From Streptomyces sp. ERV7 (GTDB taxonomy: Bacteria; Actinomycetota; Actinomycetes; Streptomycetales; Streptomycetaceae), in assembly GCF_001653515.1 (NCBI RefSeq), contig NZ_LYOY01000040.1, positions 1,612,001 to 1,676,000 on the forward strand: 64,000 nt of DNA. Reading direction: 5' to 3'. The translations under genes were made by a program, and so were the position numbers. How positions within the stretch are numbered: the stretch's first letter is position 1; every line of letters begins with the position of its first letter. The notes beneath the pieces are model-generated. The model was not told where the DNA came from and ran no database searches. It saw only the letters and a program-made list of their open reading frames with translations. Below are positions 37,550 to 46,831 of the stretch, piece after piece.

Positions 37550-38608
37550 ATGACCCACCAGTGGCGCGGAATCATCGAGGAGTACCGGGACCGGCTCCCC
37601 GTCTCCGCTACGACCCCGGTCGTCACCCTGCGCGAGGGCGGTACGCCGCTCGTGCCCGCGCAGGTGCTCTCCGAGCGCACCGGCTGCGAGGTCCACCTCA
37701 AGGTCGAGGGCGCCAACCCGACCGGGTCCTTCAAGGACCGCGGGATGACGATGGCGATCACCCGGGCGAAGGAGGAGGGCGCGAAGGCGGTCATCTGCGC
37801 CTCCACCGGCAACACCTCCGCCTCCGCCGCCGCCTACGCGGTACGGGCCGGAATGGTGTGCGCCGTCCTGGTGCCGCAGGGGAAGATCGCGCTCGGCAAG
37901 ATGGGCCAGGCGCTGGTCCACGGGGCGAGGATCCTCCAGGTGGACGGCAACTTCGACGACTGTCTGACGCTGGCGCGCGGCCTCTCCGACAACTACCCGG
38001 TGGCGCTGGTCAATTCGGTCAACCCGGTCCGTATCGAGGGCCAGAAGACCGCCGCGTTCGAGATCGTGGACATGCTCGGCGACGCGCCCGACATTCACGT
38101 CCTTCCCGTCGGCAACGCCGGCAACATCACGGCGTACTGGCGGGGGTACCGGGAGTACGCGGCGGACGAGGTGTCCACCCGCACGCCCCGTATGTGGGGC
38201 TTCCAGGCCTCCGGTTCGGCGCCGATCGTGCGCGGCGAGGTGGTCAAGGACCCGTCGACGATCGCCACCGCGATTCGCATCGGCAACCCCGCGTCGTGGC
38301 AGTTCGCGGAGGCCGCGCGCGATGAATCGGGCGGTCTCATCGACGAGGTGACGGACCGTGAGATCCTGCGGGCCTACCGGCTCCTCGCCGCCCAGGAGGG
38401 CGTCTTCGTGGAGCCCGCCTCCGCCGCCTCGGTCGCCGGTCTGCTCAAGGCCGCCGAGCAGGGCCTGGTGGACCCCGGCCAGAAGATCGTGTGTACGGTC
38501 ACCGGCAACGGCCTCAAGGACCCGGACTGGGCCGTCGCGGGCGCTCCGCAGCCCGTTACGGTGCCGGTGGACGCGGCGGTCGCGGCCGAGCGCCTCGGTC
38601 TGGCGTAG
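37550..38608 (+). CDS. thrC: Threonine synthase
   Basis: 352 residues, fold II PLP enzyme that converts O-phosphohomoserine to threonine. PLP lysine is in NPTGSFKDRGMTMA (about residue 62). The phosphate-binding loop is PVGNAGNI, and STGNTSASAAAYA and CTVTGNGLKDPDW are also typical. It starts 6 bp after hom with AGGGGAG overlapping the end of hom, so the two are co-transcribed. Confidence 0.97.
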   Translation: MTHQWRGIIEEYRDRLPVSATTPVVTLREGGTPLVPAQVLSERTGCEVHLKVEGANPTGSFKDRGMTMAITRAKEEGAKAVICASTGNTSASAAAYAVRAGMVCAVLVPQGKIALGKMGQALVHGARILQVDGNFDDCLTLARGLSDNYPVALVNSVNPVRIEGQKTAAFEIVDMLGDAPDIHVLPVGNAGNITAYWRGYREYAADEVSTRTPRMWGFQASGSAPIVRGEVVKDPSTIATAIRIGNPASWQFAEAARDESGGLIDEVTDREILRAYRLLAAQEGVFVEPASAASVAGLLKAAEQGLVDPGQKIVCTVTGNGLKDPDWAVAGAPQPVTVPVDAAVAAERLGLA

Positions 38609-38852
38609 CCGACACCCGGAAGTCAAAACCCGTACAACCCCGAGTAACTCGGCACGTAGGGGCGCAGGGGGCTCGCGACACGCATCGTGCGCCTCCTGTG
38701 CGCCCTATGTCGCCACTCAACCTTCCTTCGATAGGCTGTACCCAACCCGCCCCGCCGCATATGCCGCGGTGCAGTTGCCCACGTGGCCGTCGGGTTCTTG
38801 GGTACCTCTTCGAAAATCTCGCAGCAGTCTCACAAGGAGAGTCATCAGAGCG

Positions 38853-39770
38853 ATGGCCGGTCCCGCATTCCGCGCCGCCGCCGTACGGGTGCGCGTCCCC
38901 GCCACCAGTGCCAACCTCGGCCCGGGCTTCGACTCCCTGGGCCTGTCACTGGGGCTCTACGACGACGTGGTGGTCCGCGTCGCCGACTCCGGCCTGCACA
39001 TCGACATCGCGGGCGAGGGCGCCGAGACGCTGCCCCGCGACGAGAGCCACCTCCTCGTACGGTCGCTGCGCACCGCCTTCGACCTGCTCGGCGGGCAGCC
39101 GCGCGGCCTGGAGGTCGTCTGCGCCAACCGCATCCCGCACGGCCGGGGCCTGGGCTCCTCGTCGGCCGCCATCTGCGCCGGCATCGTCGCCGCGCGCGCG
39201 GTGACCATAGGCGGCGACGCCAGGCTCGACGACGCCGCGCTGCTGGAGCTGGCCACCGAGATCGAGGGCCACCCCGACAACGTCGCGGCCTGTCTGCTCG
39301 GCGGGTTCACGCTCTCCTGGATGGAGGGGGGAGCTGCGCGGGCCATCAGGATGGACCCTGCGGATTCCGTCGTTCCGGTGGTCTTCGTGCCCGGCAAGCC
39401 GGTGCTGACGGAGACCGCGAGGGGGCTGCTGCCGCGTACCGTCCCGCACGGGGACGCGGCCGCCAACGCCGGGCGTGCGGCCCTGCTCGTGGAGGCGCTG
39501 ACCAGGCGCCCCGAGCTGCTGCTCCCGGCCACCGAGGACCGGCTCCACCAGGAATACCGGGCACCCGCGATGCCCGAGAGCGTGGCGCTGGTCAACCGGC
39601 TGCGGGCGGACGGCGTCCCCGCGGTCATCTCCGGCGCGGGGCCCACGGTCCTGGCGCTGGTCGAGGACGGTGCGGCCGACAAGGTCGCACGGCTGGCGGG
39701 CGACGGGTGGGCCGCGAACCGGCTCCGCCTCGACGCCTCGGGCGCGAGTGTCCTGCCCCTGGGGTCCTAG
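38853..39770 (+). CDS. thrB: Homoserine kinase
   Basis: 305 residues, GHMP kinase that phosphorylates homoserine. Motif 1 PATSANLGPGFDSLG (about 15-29), the ATP loop PHGRGLGSSSAAICAG (about 93-108) and motif 3 ISGAGPTVLAL (about 262-272) are intact. It is separated from thrC by 244 bp that may hold its own promoter. AAGGAG lies about 13 nt upstream of the ATG, farther than usual, so the exact start is slightly uncertain. Confidence 0.95.
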   Translation: MAGPAFRAAAVRVRVPATSANLGPGFDSLGLSLGLYDDVVVRVADSGLHIDIAGEGAETLPRDESHLLVRSLRTAFDLLGGQPRGLEVVCANRIPHGRGLGSSSAAICAGIVAARAVTIGGDARLDDAALLELATEIEGHPDNVAACLLGGFTLSWMEGGAARAIRMDPADSVVPVVFVPGKPVLTETARGLLPRTVPHGDAAANAGRAALLVEALTRRPELLLPATEDRLHQEYRAPAMPESVALVNRLRADGVPAVISGAGPTVLALVEDGAADKVARLAGDGWAANRLRLDASGASVLPLGS

Positions 39771-40185
39771 GCCATGGGGTCATAGGGGCGTCAGGGCGGG
39801 ACGCGCGGCTTGCCGGTGATGAGAGGGGGAATGTTTGTTGGATCCGGTAGTGTTAACCTCAAGTCTGCATCGGTCGTCATTGTGGCGCGGTGCTTCGTGT
39901 CCCCTTCAGGGACCGCCTTTCTTCCGGGAGCCTCCCAAACCGCCAGCGCAGCCTGCCTGAGCAGTTTCCGAGCACGCTCCGGAACCGGCACGACACCCCC
40001 CGCTTTTCCTCAGGGGGCCGAGTAGGGGAACTCGGGCCGGACCCCACGCACGTTTATCTCTCCGCCGTACGCGGCGGACCACCGCCCCGGCACGGTCAGT
40101 GACCCCAGGTCACAGGCCATGTTCGGACAGCACAACCGGTCGCCGAGCCAGACAGGCCGACGTCCGCTCCAGGGAAGGACCCTTC
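39771..40185 (+). promoter_or_regulatory. Long leader region upstream of rho
   Basis: 415 bp without a credible gene. A possible promoter lies around TAGTGTTAACC near 39,848-39,858, which would give an mRNA leader of more than 300 nt. Rho genes in other bacteria are often autoregulated through such leaders; here that is inference. Confidence 0.4.
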
Positions 40186-42264
40186 GTGAGCGACACCACC
40201 GATCTGATGGGCGTGACTGCCGACACTTCTGTCGGCGACGCCGCGCCCGCCGCAGGTGCTGCCTCTGGCACCACCTCACGGCGCCGCCGCTCCGGCACCG
40301 GCCTCGACGGCATGGTCCTGGCCGAGCTGCAGCAGGTCGCGTCCGGCCTCGGCATCAGGGGCACCGCGCGGATGCGCAAGAGCCAGCTGATCGAGGTCAT
40401 CAAGGAGGCGCAGGCCGGTTCCGGCTCCGCCGCCCCGGCCAAGGGCGCCGACGCGGCCGAGACCAAGCCCAAGCGCCGCGCCACCTCCAAGGCCCGTACG
40501 GGTGACGAGGCCGCCGAGAAGGCTGCCGCCCAGCAGCAGATCGAGATCCCGGGCCAGCCGGCCGGGGGCGCCCCCCAGGCCGAGCGAGGCCGAGAGCTCG
40601 GGGGAGACGACCAGCCCGCGGGCGAGCGCCGCCGTCGGCGCGCCACCGCGGCCGCCGGCTCCCCGGAGTCCGCGACCGCCGCCGCCGAGCCGCAGACCGC
40701 CAAGGCCGAGGCCAAGACGGACGCCCGGGCCGAGCAGAAGACCGACGTCCAGCCGGACGCCAAGGCGACCGACGCCGTCGACGGCGCCGAGGGCCGGCGC
40801 GAGCGCCGCGACCGCGGTGAGCGCGGCGAGCGGGGCGACCGCCAGGGCCGCCAGCGCGGCGAGCGCGACCGGGGTGAGCGGGGCGACCGCGACCGCGGCG
40901 AGCGGGGGGAGCGCCGCGGCAAGGGCGACGACCAGCAGGGCCAGGGCGGCCAGCGCCAGCAGCGCCAGGGCGGCGGCCAGGGCGGTCAGGGCCAGCAGAA
41001 CAACGGTCCCCAGGACGACAGTTACGACGACGAGGGCCGCCGCGGCCGCCGTGGCCGTTACCGGGACCGCCGCGGCCGCCGCGGTGGCCGGGACGAGTTC
41101 GGCGTCGAGCCGCAGGTCAACGACGACGATGTGCTGATCCCCGTCGCGGGCATCCTGGACATCCTCGACAACTACGCGTTCATCCGGACCTCCGGCTACC
41201 TGCCGGGCCCGAACGACGTGTACGTCTCGCTCGCCCAGGTCCGCAAGAACGGTCTGCGCAAGGGTGACCACGTCACCGGCGCGGTCCGCCAGCCGAAGGA
41301 AGGCGAGCGCCGCGAGAAGTTCAACGCGCTCGTCCGGCTGGACTCCGCGAACGGTATGGCGGCCGACTCCGGCCGTGGCCGTCCCGAGTTCAACAAGCTG
41401 ACCCCGCTCTACCCGCAGGACCGGCTCCGTCTGGAGACCGACGCGGGTGTGCTGACCACGCGGATCATCGACCTCGTGTCGCCGATCGGCAAGGGCCAGC
41501 GAGGCCTGATCGTGGCCCCGCCGAAGACCGGCAAGACCATGATCATGCAGGCGATCGCCAACGCGATCACCACCAACAACCCCGAGTGCCACCTGATGGT
41601 CGTCCTGGTCGACGAGCGTCCGGAAGAGGTCACCGACATGCAGCGGTCGGTGAAGGGCGAGGTCATCTCCTCGACCTTCGACCGCCCGGCCGAGGACCAC
41701 ACCACGGTCGCCGAGCTCGCCATCGAGCGCGCCAAGCGTCTGGTGGAGCTGGGCCACGACGTGGTCGTGCTGCTCGACTCGATCACCCGTCTGGGCCGTG
41801 CGTACAACCTGGCGGCACCGGCCTCCGGCCGCATCCTGTCCGGTGGTGTCGACTCGACCGCGCTGTACCCGCCGAAGCGCTTCTTCGGTGCCGCGCGCAA
41901 CATCGAGGACGGCGGCTCGCTGACCATCCTGGCCACCGCGCTGGTCGAGACGGGCTCGCGCATGGACGAGGTGATCTTCGAGGAGTTCAAGGGCACCGGC
42001 AACATGGAGCTCAAGCTCGACCGCAAGCTCGCCGACAAGCGCATCTTCCCGGCGGTGGACGTGGACGCGTCCGGCACCCGTAAGGAAGAGATCCTGCTCG
42101 GCAGCGACGAGCTCGCCGTCACCTGGAAGCTGCGCCGCGTGCTGCACGCGCTCGACCAGCAGCAGGCGATCGAGCTGCTCCTGGACAAGATGAAGCAGAC
42201 GAAGTCGAACGCCGAGTTCCTGCTCCAGATCCAGAAGACCACCCCGGGCAACGGCAACGACTGA
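40186..42264 (+). CDS. rho: Transcription termination factor Rho
   Basis: 692 residues, much longer than E. coli Rho (419). The N-terminal Rho_N-type helix region (about 35-65) is followed by a ~230-residue low-complexity insert: Ala/Glu/Thr-rich, then Arg/Gly/Glu/Asp repeats (RGERGDR type) and Gln/Gly repeats. The RNA-binding cold-shock domain begins about GILDILDNYAFIR. The ATPase has Walker A PPKTGKT and Walker B VVVLLDSITRLGRAYN, with a Q-loop-like SGGVD region. Such inserts are typical of high-GC actinobacteria and may aid RNA binding. GTG start with AAGGA; a strong terminator follows. Confidence 0.97.
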   Translation: MSDTTDLMGVTADTSVGDAAPAAGAASGTTSRRRRSGTGLDGMVLAELQQVASGLGIRGTARMRKSQLIEVIKEAQAGSGSAAPAKGADAAETKPKRRATSKARTGDEAAEKAAAQQQIEIPGQPAGGAPQAERGRELGGDDQPAGERRRRRATAAAGSPESATAAAEPQTAKAEAKTDARAEQKTDVQPDAKATDAVDGAEGRRERRDRGERGERGDRQGRQRGERDRGERGDRDRGERGERRGKGDDQQGQGGQRQQRQGGGQGGQGQQNNGPQDDSYDDEGRRGRRGRYRDRRGRRGGRDEFGVEPQVNDDDVLIPVAGILDILDNYAFIRTSGYLPGPNDVYVSLAQVRKNGLRKGDHVTGAVRQPKEGERREKFNALVRLDSANGMAADSGRGRPEFNKLTPLYPQDRLRLETDAGVLTTRIIDLVSPIGKGQRGLIVAPPKTGKTMIMQAIANAITTNNPECHLMVVLVDERPEEVTDMQRSVKGEVISSTFDRPAEDHTTVAELAIERAKRLVELGHDVVVLLDSITRLGRAYNLAAPASGRILSGGVDSTALYPPKRFFGAARNIEDGGSLTILATALVETGSRMDEVIFEEFKGTGNMELKLDRKLADKRIFPAVDVDASGTRKEEILLGSDELAVTWKLRRVLHALDQQQAIELLLDKMKQTKSNAEFLLQIQKTTPGNGND

Positions 42265-42288
42265 CGTCGCCGCCGCGACCTGCGCGAA

Positions 42289-42320
42289 CGCCCCCGGCAC
42301 CTCGGTGCCGGGGGCGTTTT
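42289..42320 (+). terminator. Rho-independent terminator after rho
   Basis: Perfect 13-bp stem CGCCCCCGGCACC with a 2-nt loop, followed by TTTT, 25 bp after the stop. Confidence 0.9.
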
Positions 42321-42491
42321 CGCGTATCCGGGGGCGCCGAGAGCTTCACCACACGCCCCGGGCGTTCTTAAGGGCTTCTTAGAACCCTGTGCAACCCTTC
42401 TTGGTGCTTCTCCGTCTGACAAGTGTCGACAAACCGTGCCTGACAGACACGGCGGGGGGTACCAGGAGCGGCAGCGAGGACTGAGGAGAAC

Positions 42492-43607
42492 ATGGCCGAG
42501 CAGAGCGAGAGCGGCAGCGACCGAATATCCGGCGGTGGCCGTGGCAGGCGCCGCAGGCGCCCGACCCCGCGCCGCCGAGCGCTGACCATCGCGGCCTGGT
42601 CCGCGGCGGGCGTGGTCCTGGCCGGCGGGGCGGGTCTGGGATACGTCTACTTCAAGCTGAACGGCAACATCAAGGGCGTCGACATCAACGCCCAGCTCGG
42701 CACCGACCGCCCCCAGGACGTCGACAACGGATCCATGGACATCCTCGTCCTCGGCTCCGACTCCCGGGCCGGCGCCAACAAGGAGTACGGCAAGGACGAC
42801 GGCGGCGCCCGCTCCGACACCGCGATGGTCATCCACGTCTACGAGGGCCACAAGACGGCCAGCGTCGTCTCCATCCCGCGCGACACCCTGGTCACCCGGC
42901 CCTCCTGCACCACCACGGGCGGCGGGACCGACCCCGGCGGCAAGCGCCAGATGTTCAACACCGCGTACGAGGTCGGCGGCCCGGCCTGTGCGGTCAAGAC
43001 GGTCGAGCAGATGTCCGGCATCCGGATGGACCACTACATCGAGGTCGACTTCACCGGCTTCAAGAAGCTCATCGACGAGCTCGGCGGGGTGCCCGTCACC
43101 ACCGCGAAGCCGATCAAGGACACCAAGAGCCATCTGGACCTGCCGCCCGGAAAGCACACCCTCAACGGCGAGCAGGCGCTCGGCCTGGTGCGCACCCGGC
43201 ACGGTGTGGGCGACGGCTCCGACCTCGGCCGCATCCAGCTCCAGCAGGCCTTCATCAAGGCGCTGATCGAGCGGGTCAAGGGCGTGGGCGTCTTCACCAG
43301 CCCCACCAAGCTCTACGGGCTCGCCGACGCCGCCACCAAGGCCATCACCACCGACTCCGACCTGAACTCGATCAACAAGCTGATCGGCTTCGGCAACGGG
43401 CTCAAGGGCCTGGGCGCGGACGACGTCCACATGGTCACCCTGCCGGTGATGTACGACCCGGCCGACCCCAACCGCGTACTGCCGCAGCAGGCCCAGTCCC
43501 AGCAGGTCTGGGACGCCCTGCTGAAGGACCAGCCGATCCCGGCCTCCGCGACCAAGGACTCCGCGGGCGACAAGGGTGACGCGGGTACCGTGGTGAAAAC
43601 CGGCTGA
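42492..43607 (+). CDS. LytR-CpsA-Psr (LCP) family cell-wall glycopolymer ligase
   Basis: 371 residues. A basic cytoplasmic tail (RRRRRPTPRRR) and one membrane helix (about 30-52) anchor an extracytoplasmic LCP domain: DILVLGSDSRAG, RSDTAMVIHV, VVSIPRDTLV (Arg for pyrophosphate), FTGFKKLIDELGGV, GEQALGLVRTRHGVGDGSDLGRIQLQQ. LCP enzymes transfer lipid-linked wall polymers to peptidoglycan. GAGGA precedes the ATG. The gene lies between rho and rpmE on the same strand with its own upstream gap. Confidence 0.93.
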   Translation: MAEQSESGSDRISGGGRGRRRRRPTPRRRALTIAAWSAAGVVLAGGAGLGYVYFKLNGNIKGVDINAQLGTDRPQDVDNGSMDILVLGSDSRAGANKEYGKDDGGARSDTAMVIHVYEGHKTASVVSIPRDTLVTRPSCTTTGGGTDPGGKRQMFNTAYEVGGPACAVKTVEQMSGIRMDHYIEVDFTGFKKLIDELGGVPVTTAKPIKDTKSHLDLPPGKHTLNGEQALGLVRTRHGVGDGSDLGRIQLQQAFIKALIERVKGVGVFTSPTKLYGLADAATKAITTDSDLNSINKLIGFGNGLKGLGADDVHMVTLPVMYDPADPNRVLPQQAQSQQVWDALLKDQPIPASATKDSAGDKGDAGTVVKTG

Positions 43608-43768
43608 CCTGCACTTTCGCTGGACGGGACGGGGCGTGGAATAGATCGGGGCCCACCCCGGTTTTGGGAGATACGCCCAGTCCTGGCAGACTGGTACGTC
43701 GGCCCCGGTTCACGTGCGCGCATTCCCGCGCGGACGACCCGGCGCCCTCCATGAACATAGGAGACACC

Positions 43769-43987
43769 TTGAAGCGCGACATCCACCCCGAGTACGTCGA
43801 GACGCAGGTCAGCTGCACCTGTGGCGCGTCGTTCACCACCCGTAGCACCCTCGCCGAGGGCACCATCCGTGCCGAGGTCTGCTCCGAGTGCCACCCGTTC
43901 TACACGGGCAAGCAGAAGATCCTCGACACCGGTGGCCGTGTGGCCCGCTTCGAGGCCCGCTTCGGCAAGGCTGCTGCCGCCAAGTAG
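43769..43987 (+). CDS. rpmE: 50S ribosomal protein L31, zinc-binding type
   Basis: 72 residues. Cys-x-Cys in SCTCGASF and Cys-x-x-Cys in CSECHPFYTGKQ show the zinc-containing form. MKRDIHPEY and TGGRVARFEARFGK are typical. TTG start is set by AGGAG five bases upstream; an ATG earlier in frame would precede the ribosome site. Confidence 0.96.
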   Translation: MKRDIHPEYVETQVSCTCGASFTTRSTLAEGTIRAEVCSECHPFYTGKQKILDTGGRVARFEARFGKAAAAK

Positions 43988-44090
43988 CGAGCCACTGCGC
44001 CGGTCTTCGGCCGCCCCCGTGCGGGGCGGCTGGGACCGGCGCTTTGCCGTCTCCCGCAGCAGCCACTTAACGAAAACCCAGGAGCACCCG

Positions 44091-45170
44091 ATGTTCGAGG
44101 CGGTCGAGGAACTGATCGGCGAACACGCCGGTCTGGAGAGCAAGCTCGCCGACCCTTCGGTCCACGCCGACCAGGCGAACGCGCGCAAGCTCAACAAGCG
44201 CTACGCCGAGCTGACGCCGATCGTCGGGACGTACCGCTCCTGGAAGCAGGCGGGCGAGGACATCGAGACGGCCAAGGAGTTCGCGGCGGACGACCCCGAC
44301 TTCGCGGCCGAGGTCAAGGAGCTGGAGAAGCAGCGCGAGGAGCTGACGGAGAAGCTGCGCCTTCTCCTCGTTCCGCGCGACCCCAGCGACGACAAGGACG
44401 TCCTCCTGGAGATCAAGGCGGGCGCGGGCGGCGACGAGTCGGCCCTGTTCGCCGGCGACCTGCTGCGGATGTATCTGCGCTACGCCGAGCGCGTCGGCTG
44501 GAAGACCGAGATCATCGACGCCACCGAGTCCGAGCTGGGCGGCTACAAGGACGTCCAGGTCTCCGTGAAGACCAAGGGCGGCAACGGCGCCACCGAGCCC
44601 GGCCAGGGCGTCTGGGCGCGGATGAAGTACGAGGGCGGGGTGCACCGCGTGCAGCGCGTGCCCGCCACCGAGTCGCAGGGCCGTATCCACACCTCCGCCG
44701 CCGGCGTGCTCGTCACGCCCGAGGCCGAGGAGGTCGAGGTCGAGGTCAACATGAACGACCTGCGCATCGACGTGTACCGCTCGTCGGGCCCCGGCGGCCA
44801 GTCCGTCAACACCACCGACTCGGCCGTGCGCATCACGCACCTGCCGACCGGTGTCGTCGCCTCCTGCCAGAACGAGAAGAGCCAGCTCCAGAACAAGGAG
44901 CAGGCCATGCGCATCCTGCGCTCGCGGCTGCTCGCCGCGGCCCAGGAGGCGGCCGAGCAGGAGGCCGCCGACGCCCGGCGCAGCCAGGTGCGTACCGTGG
45001 ACCGCTCCGAGAAGATCCGCACGTACAACTTCCCGGAGAACCGCATCTCGGACCACCGGGTCGGCTTCAAGGCGTACAACTTGGACCAGGTGCTCGACGG
45101 CGACCTGGACGCCATGATCCAGGCGTGCGTCGACGCCGACTCCGCCGCCAAGCTCGCCGCGGCGAGCTGA
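44091..45170 (+). CDS. prfA: Peptide chain release factor 1
   Basis: 359 residues. Domain 1 helices, the stop-codon recognition domain and the GGQ loop (SSGPGGQSVNTTDSA, about 228-242) that triggers peptide release are present. It reads UAA and UAG. AGGAG lies 6 nt before the ATG. It is followed by prmC, whose product methylates the GGQ glutamine, a conserved pairing. Confidence 0.97.
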   Translation: MFEAVEELIGEHAGLESKLADPSVHADQANARKLNKRYAELTPIVGTYRSWKQAGEDIETAKEFAADDPDFAAEVKELEKQREELTEKLRLLLVPRDPSDDKDVLLEIKAGAGGDESALFAGDLLRMYLRYAERVGWKTEIIDATESELGGYKDVQVSVKTKGGNGATEPGQGVWARMKYEGGVHRVQRVPATESQGRIHTSAAGVLVTPEAEEVEVEVNMNDLRIDVYRSSGPGGQSVNTTDSAVRITHLPTGVVASCQNEKSQLQNKEQAMRILRSRLLAAAQEAAEQEAADARRSQVRTVDRSEKIRTYNFPENRISDHRVGFKAYNLDQVLDGDLDAMIQACVDADSAAKLAAAS

Positions 45171-45192
45171 CACCCGTAAGACACCCGGTACT

Positions 45193-45219
45193 TCCCCCGC
45201 CGCACGACGGGGCGGGGGA
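45193..45219 (+). terminator. Hairpin between prfA and prmC
   Basis: TCCCCCGCC pairs with GGCGGGGGA over a 9-nt loop, with no T-run. It may attenuate rather than end transcription, as prmC follows closely. Confidence 0.4.
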
Positions 45220-45245
45220 GGCCCATTGCAGCCCGGAGGACCAGC

Positions 45246-46127
45246 GTGCCGCAACATTCTGGGGGGCGAACCCCAGGCCCCCGCAGTGTGCTGCTCGCGG
45301 AGGTGGCCCAGGCCACCCAGCGGCTGGCCGACGCCGGCGTGCCCTCGCCGCGCTTCGACGCGGAGGAGCTCGCCGCGCACATCCACGGCGTCAAGCGGGG
45401 AGAGCTGCACCTGGTCAAGGACGCCGACTTCGACGCCCGTTACTGGGAGGCGATCGCCCGTCGTGAGGCGCGCGAACCGCTCCAGCACATCACCGGGCGG
45501 GCGTTCTTCCGCTATCTGGAGCTCCAGGTCGGCCCCGGCGTCTTCGTGCCGCGCCCCGAGACCGAGTCGGTCGTCGGCTGGGCCATAGACGCCGTGCGCG
45601 CCATGGACGTGGTCGAGCCGCTCATCGTCGACCTGTGCACCGGCTCCGGCGCGATCGCGCTCGCCATGGCCCAGGAGGTGCCCCGCTCGCGGGTGCACGC
45701 CGTGGAGCTGTCCGAGGACGCGCTGGACTGGACCCGCAAGAACGTCGAGGGCTCGCGCGTCGTGCTGCACCAGGGCGACGCCCTGACCGCGCTGCCCGAG
45801 CTCGACGGCCAGGTCGACCTGGTCATCTCCAACCCGCCGTACATCCCGCTCACCGAGTGGGAGTACGTCGCCCCCGAGGCCCGGGACCACGACCCCGAGC
45901 TCGCCCTCTTCTCCGGCGAGGACGGCCTCGACACGATCCGGGGCATCGAGCGCACCGCCCACCGGCTGCTGCGGCCCGGCGGCCTCGTCGTCATCGAGCA
46001 CGCCGACACCCAGGGCGGCCAGGTGCCGTGGATCTTCAACGAGGAGGCCGGCTGGGCGGACGCCGCCGACCACCCCGACCTGAACAACCGTCCGCGCTTC
46101 GCCACGGCCCGCAAGGCCCTGCCGTGA
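45246..46127 (+). CDS. prmC: Release factor glutamine N5-methyltransferase
   Basis: 293 residues. A helical N-terminal domain (about 1-95) binds the release factor. The SAM domain has DLCTGSGAIALAMA (about 130-143) and the catalytic NPPY in VDLVISNPPYIPL. It methylates the Gln of the GGQ motif in RF1 and RF2. GTG start with GGAGG 6 nt upstream. Its TGA overlaps a tiny open frame that leads into the sua5 gene. Confidence 0.95.
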   Translation: MPQHSGGRTPGPRSVLLAEVAQATQRLADAGVPSPRFDAEELAAHIHGVKRGELHLVKDADFDARYWEAIARREAREPLQHITGRAFFRYLELQVGPGVFVPRPETESVVGWAIDAVRAMDVVEPLIVDLCTGSGAIALAMAQEVPRSRVHAVELSEDALDWTRKNVEGSRVVLHQGDALTALPELDGQVDLVISNPPYIPLTEWEYVAPEARDHDPELALFSGEDGLDTIRGIERTAHRLLRPGGLVVIEHADTQGGQVPWIFNEEAGWADAADHPDLNNRPRFATARKALP

Positions 46128-46183
46128 CCGTCCCGACCCCCAACCGCTTCACGACCGCGTACGTGTACGAGGAGGCCCGTTAA
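46124..46183 (+). CDS. Coupling mini-ORF of 19 codons between prmC and sua5
   Basis: GTG overlaps the prmC stop (GTGA), the frame reads MTVPTPNRFTTAYVYEEAR, and its TAA abuts the ATG of the next gene (TAAATG). GAGGAGG near its end is the ribosome site of sua5. The exact fit suggests ribosomes travel through it, coupling the two genes; the peptide itself need not have a function. Confidence 0.45.
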   Translation: MTVPTPNRFTTAYVYEEAR

Positions 46184-46831
46184 ATGGCTCGGCGATACGA
46201 CTGCAACGACGCGACCGACCGCACGACCGGTCTGCGCGAGGCCGCCTCCGCAGTGCGCCGCGGCGAGCTCGTCGTCCTCCCGACGGACACCGTCTACGGC
46301 ATCGGCGCCGACGCGTTCAGCTCCGAGGCCGTCGCTGCCCTGCTGGACGCCAAGGGCCGGGGCCGCAATATGCCCACCCCCGTCCTGATCGGGTCCCCGA
46401 ACACGCTGCACGGCCTGGTCACGGACTTCTCCGAGCAGGCGTGGGAGCTCGTCGACGCGTTCTGGCCGGGCGCCCTGACGCTGGTCGCCAAGCACCAGCC
46501 CTCGCTCCAGTGGGACCTGGGCGACACCCGGGGCACGGTCGCCATCCGGATGCCGCTGCACCCGGTCGCCATCGAGCTGCTCACCGAGGTCGGCCCGATG
46601 GCCGTCTCCTCCGCCAACCTCACCGGGCACCCCTCGCCCGAGGACTGCGACGCCGCGCAGGAGATGCTGGGCGACGCCGTCTCGGTGTACCTGGACGGCG
46701 GCCCCACCCCGGGCATCGTCCCGTCGTCGATCGTCGACGTCACGGGGAAGGTGCCGGTGCTGCTGCGCGCGGGCGCGCTCGACGCCGACGAGCTGCGCAA
46801 GGTGGTACCCGACCTCGAGGTGGCGAATTGA
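46184..46831 (+). CDS. L-threonylcarbamoyladenylate synthase (Sua5/YciO/YrdC family)
   Basis: 215 residues with the YrdC fold: VVLPTDTVYGIGADA (about 32-46), KGRGRNMPTPVLIG, FWPGALTLVAKHQ, RGTVAIRMPLHP and AVSSANLTGHPSP. It makes threonylcarbamoyl-AMP from threonine, bicarbonate and ATP for t6A37 of tRNAs. It has only the YrdC domain, so it is TsaC-like rather than a full Sua5. The strong GAGGAGG lies inside the preceding mini-ORF. Confidence 0.93.
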   Translation: MARRYDCNDATDRTTGLREAASAVRRGELVVLPTDTVYGIGADAFSSEAVAALLDAKGRGRNMPTPVLIGSPNTLHGLVTDFSEQAWELVDAFWPGALTLVAKHQPSLQWDLGDTRGTVAIRMPLHPVAIELLTEVGPMAVSSANLTGHPSPEDCDAAQEMLGDAVSVYLDGGPTPGIVPSSIVDVTGKVPVLLRAGALDADELRKVVPDLEVAN

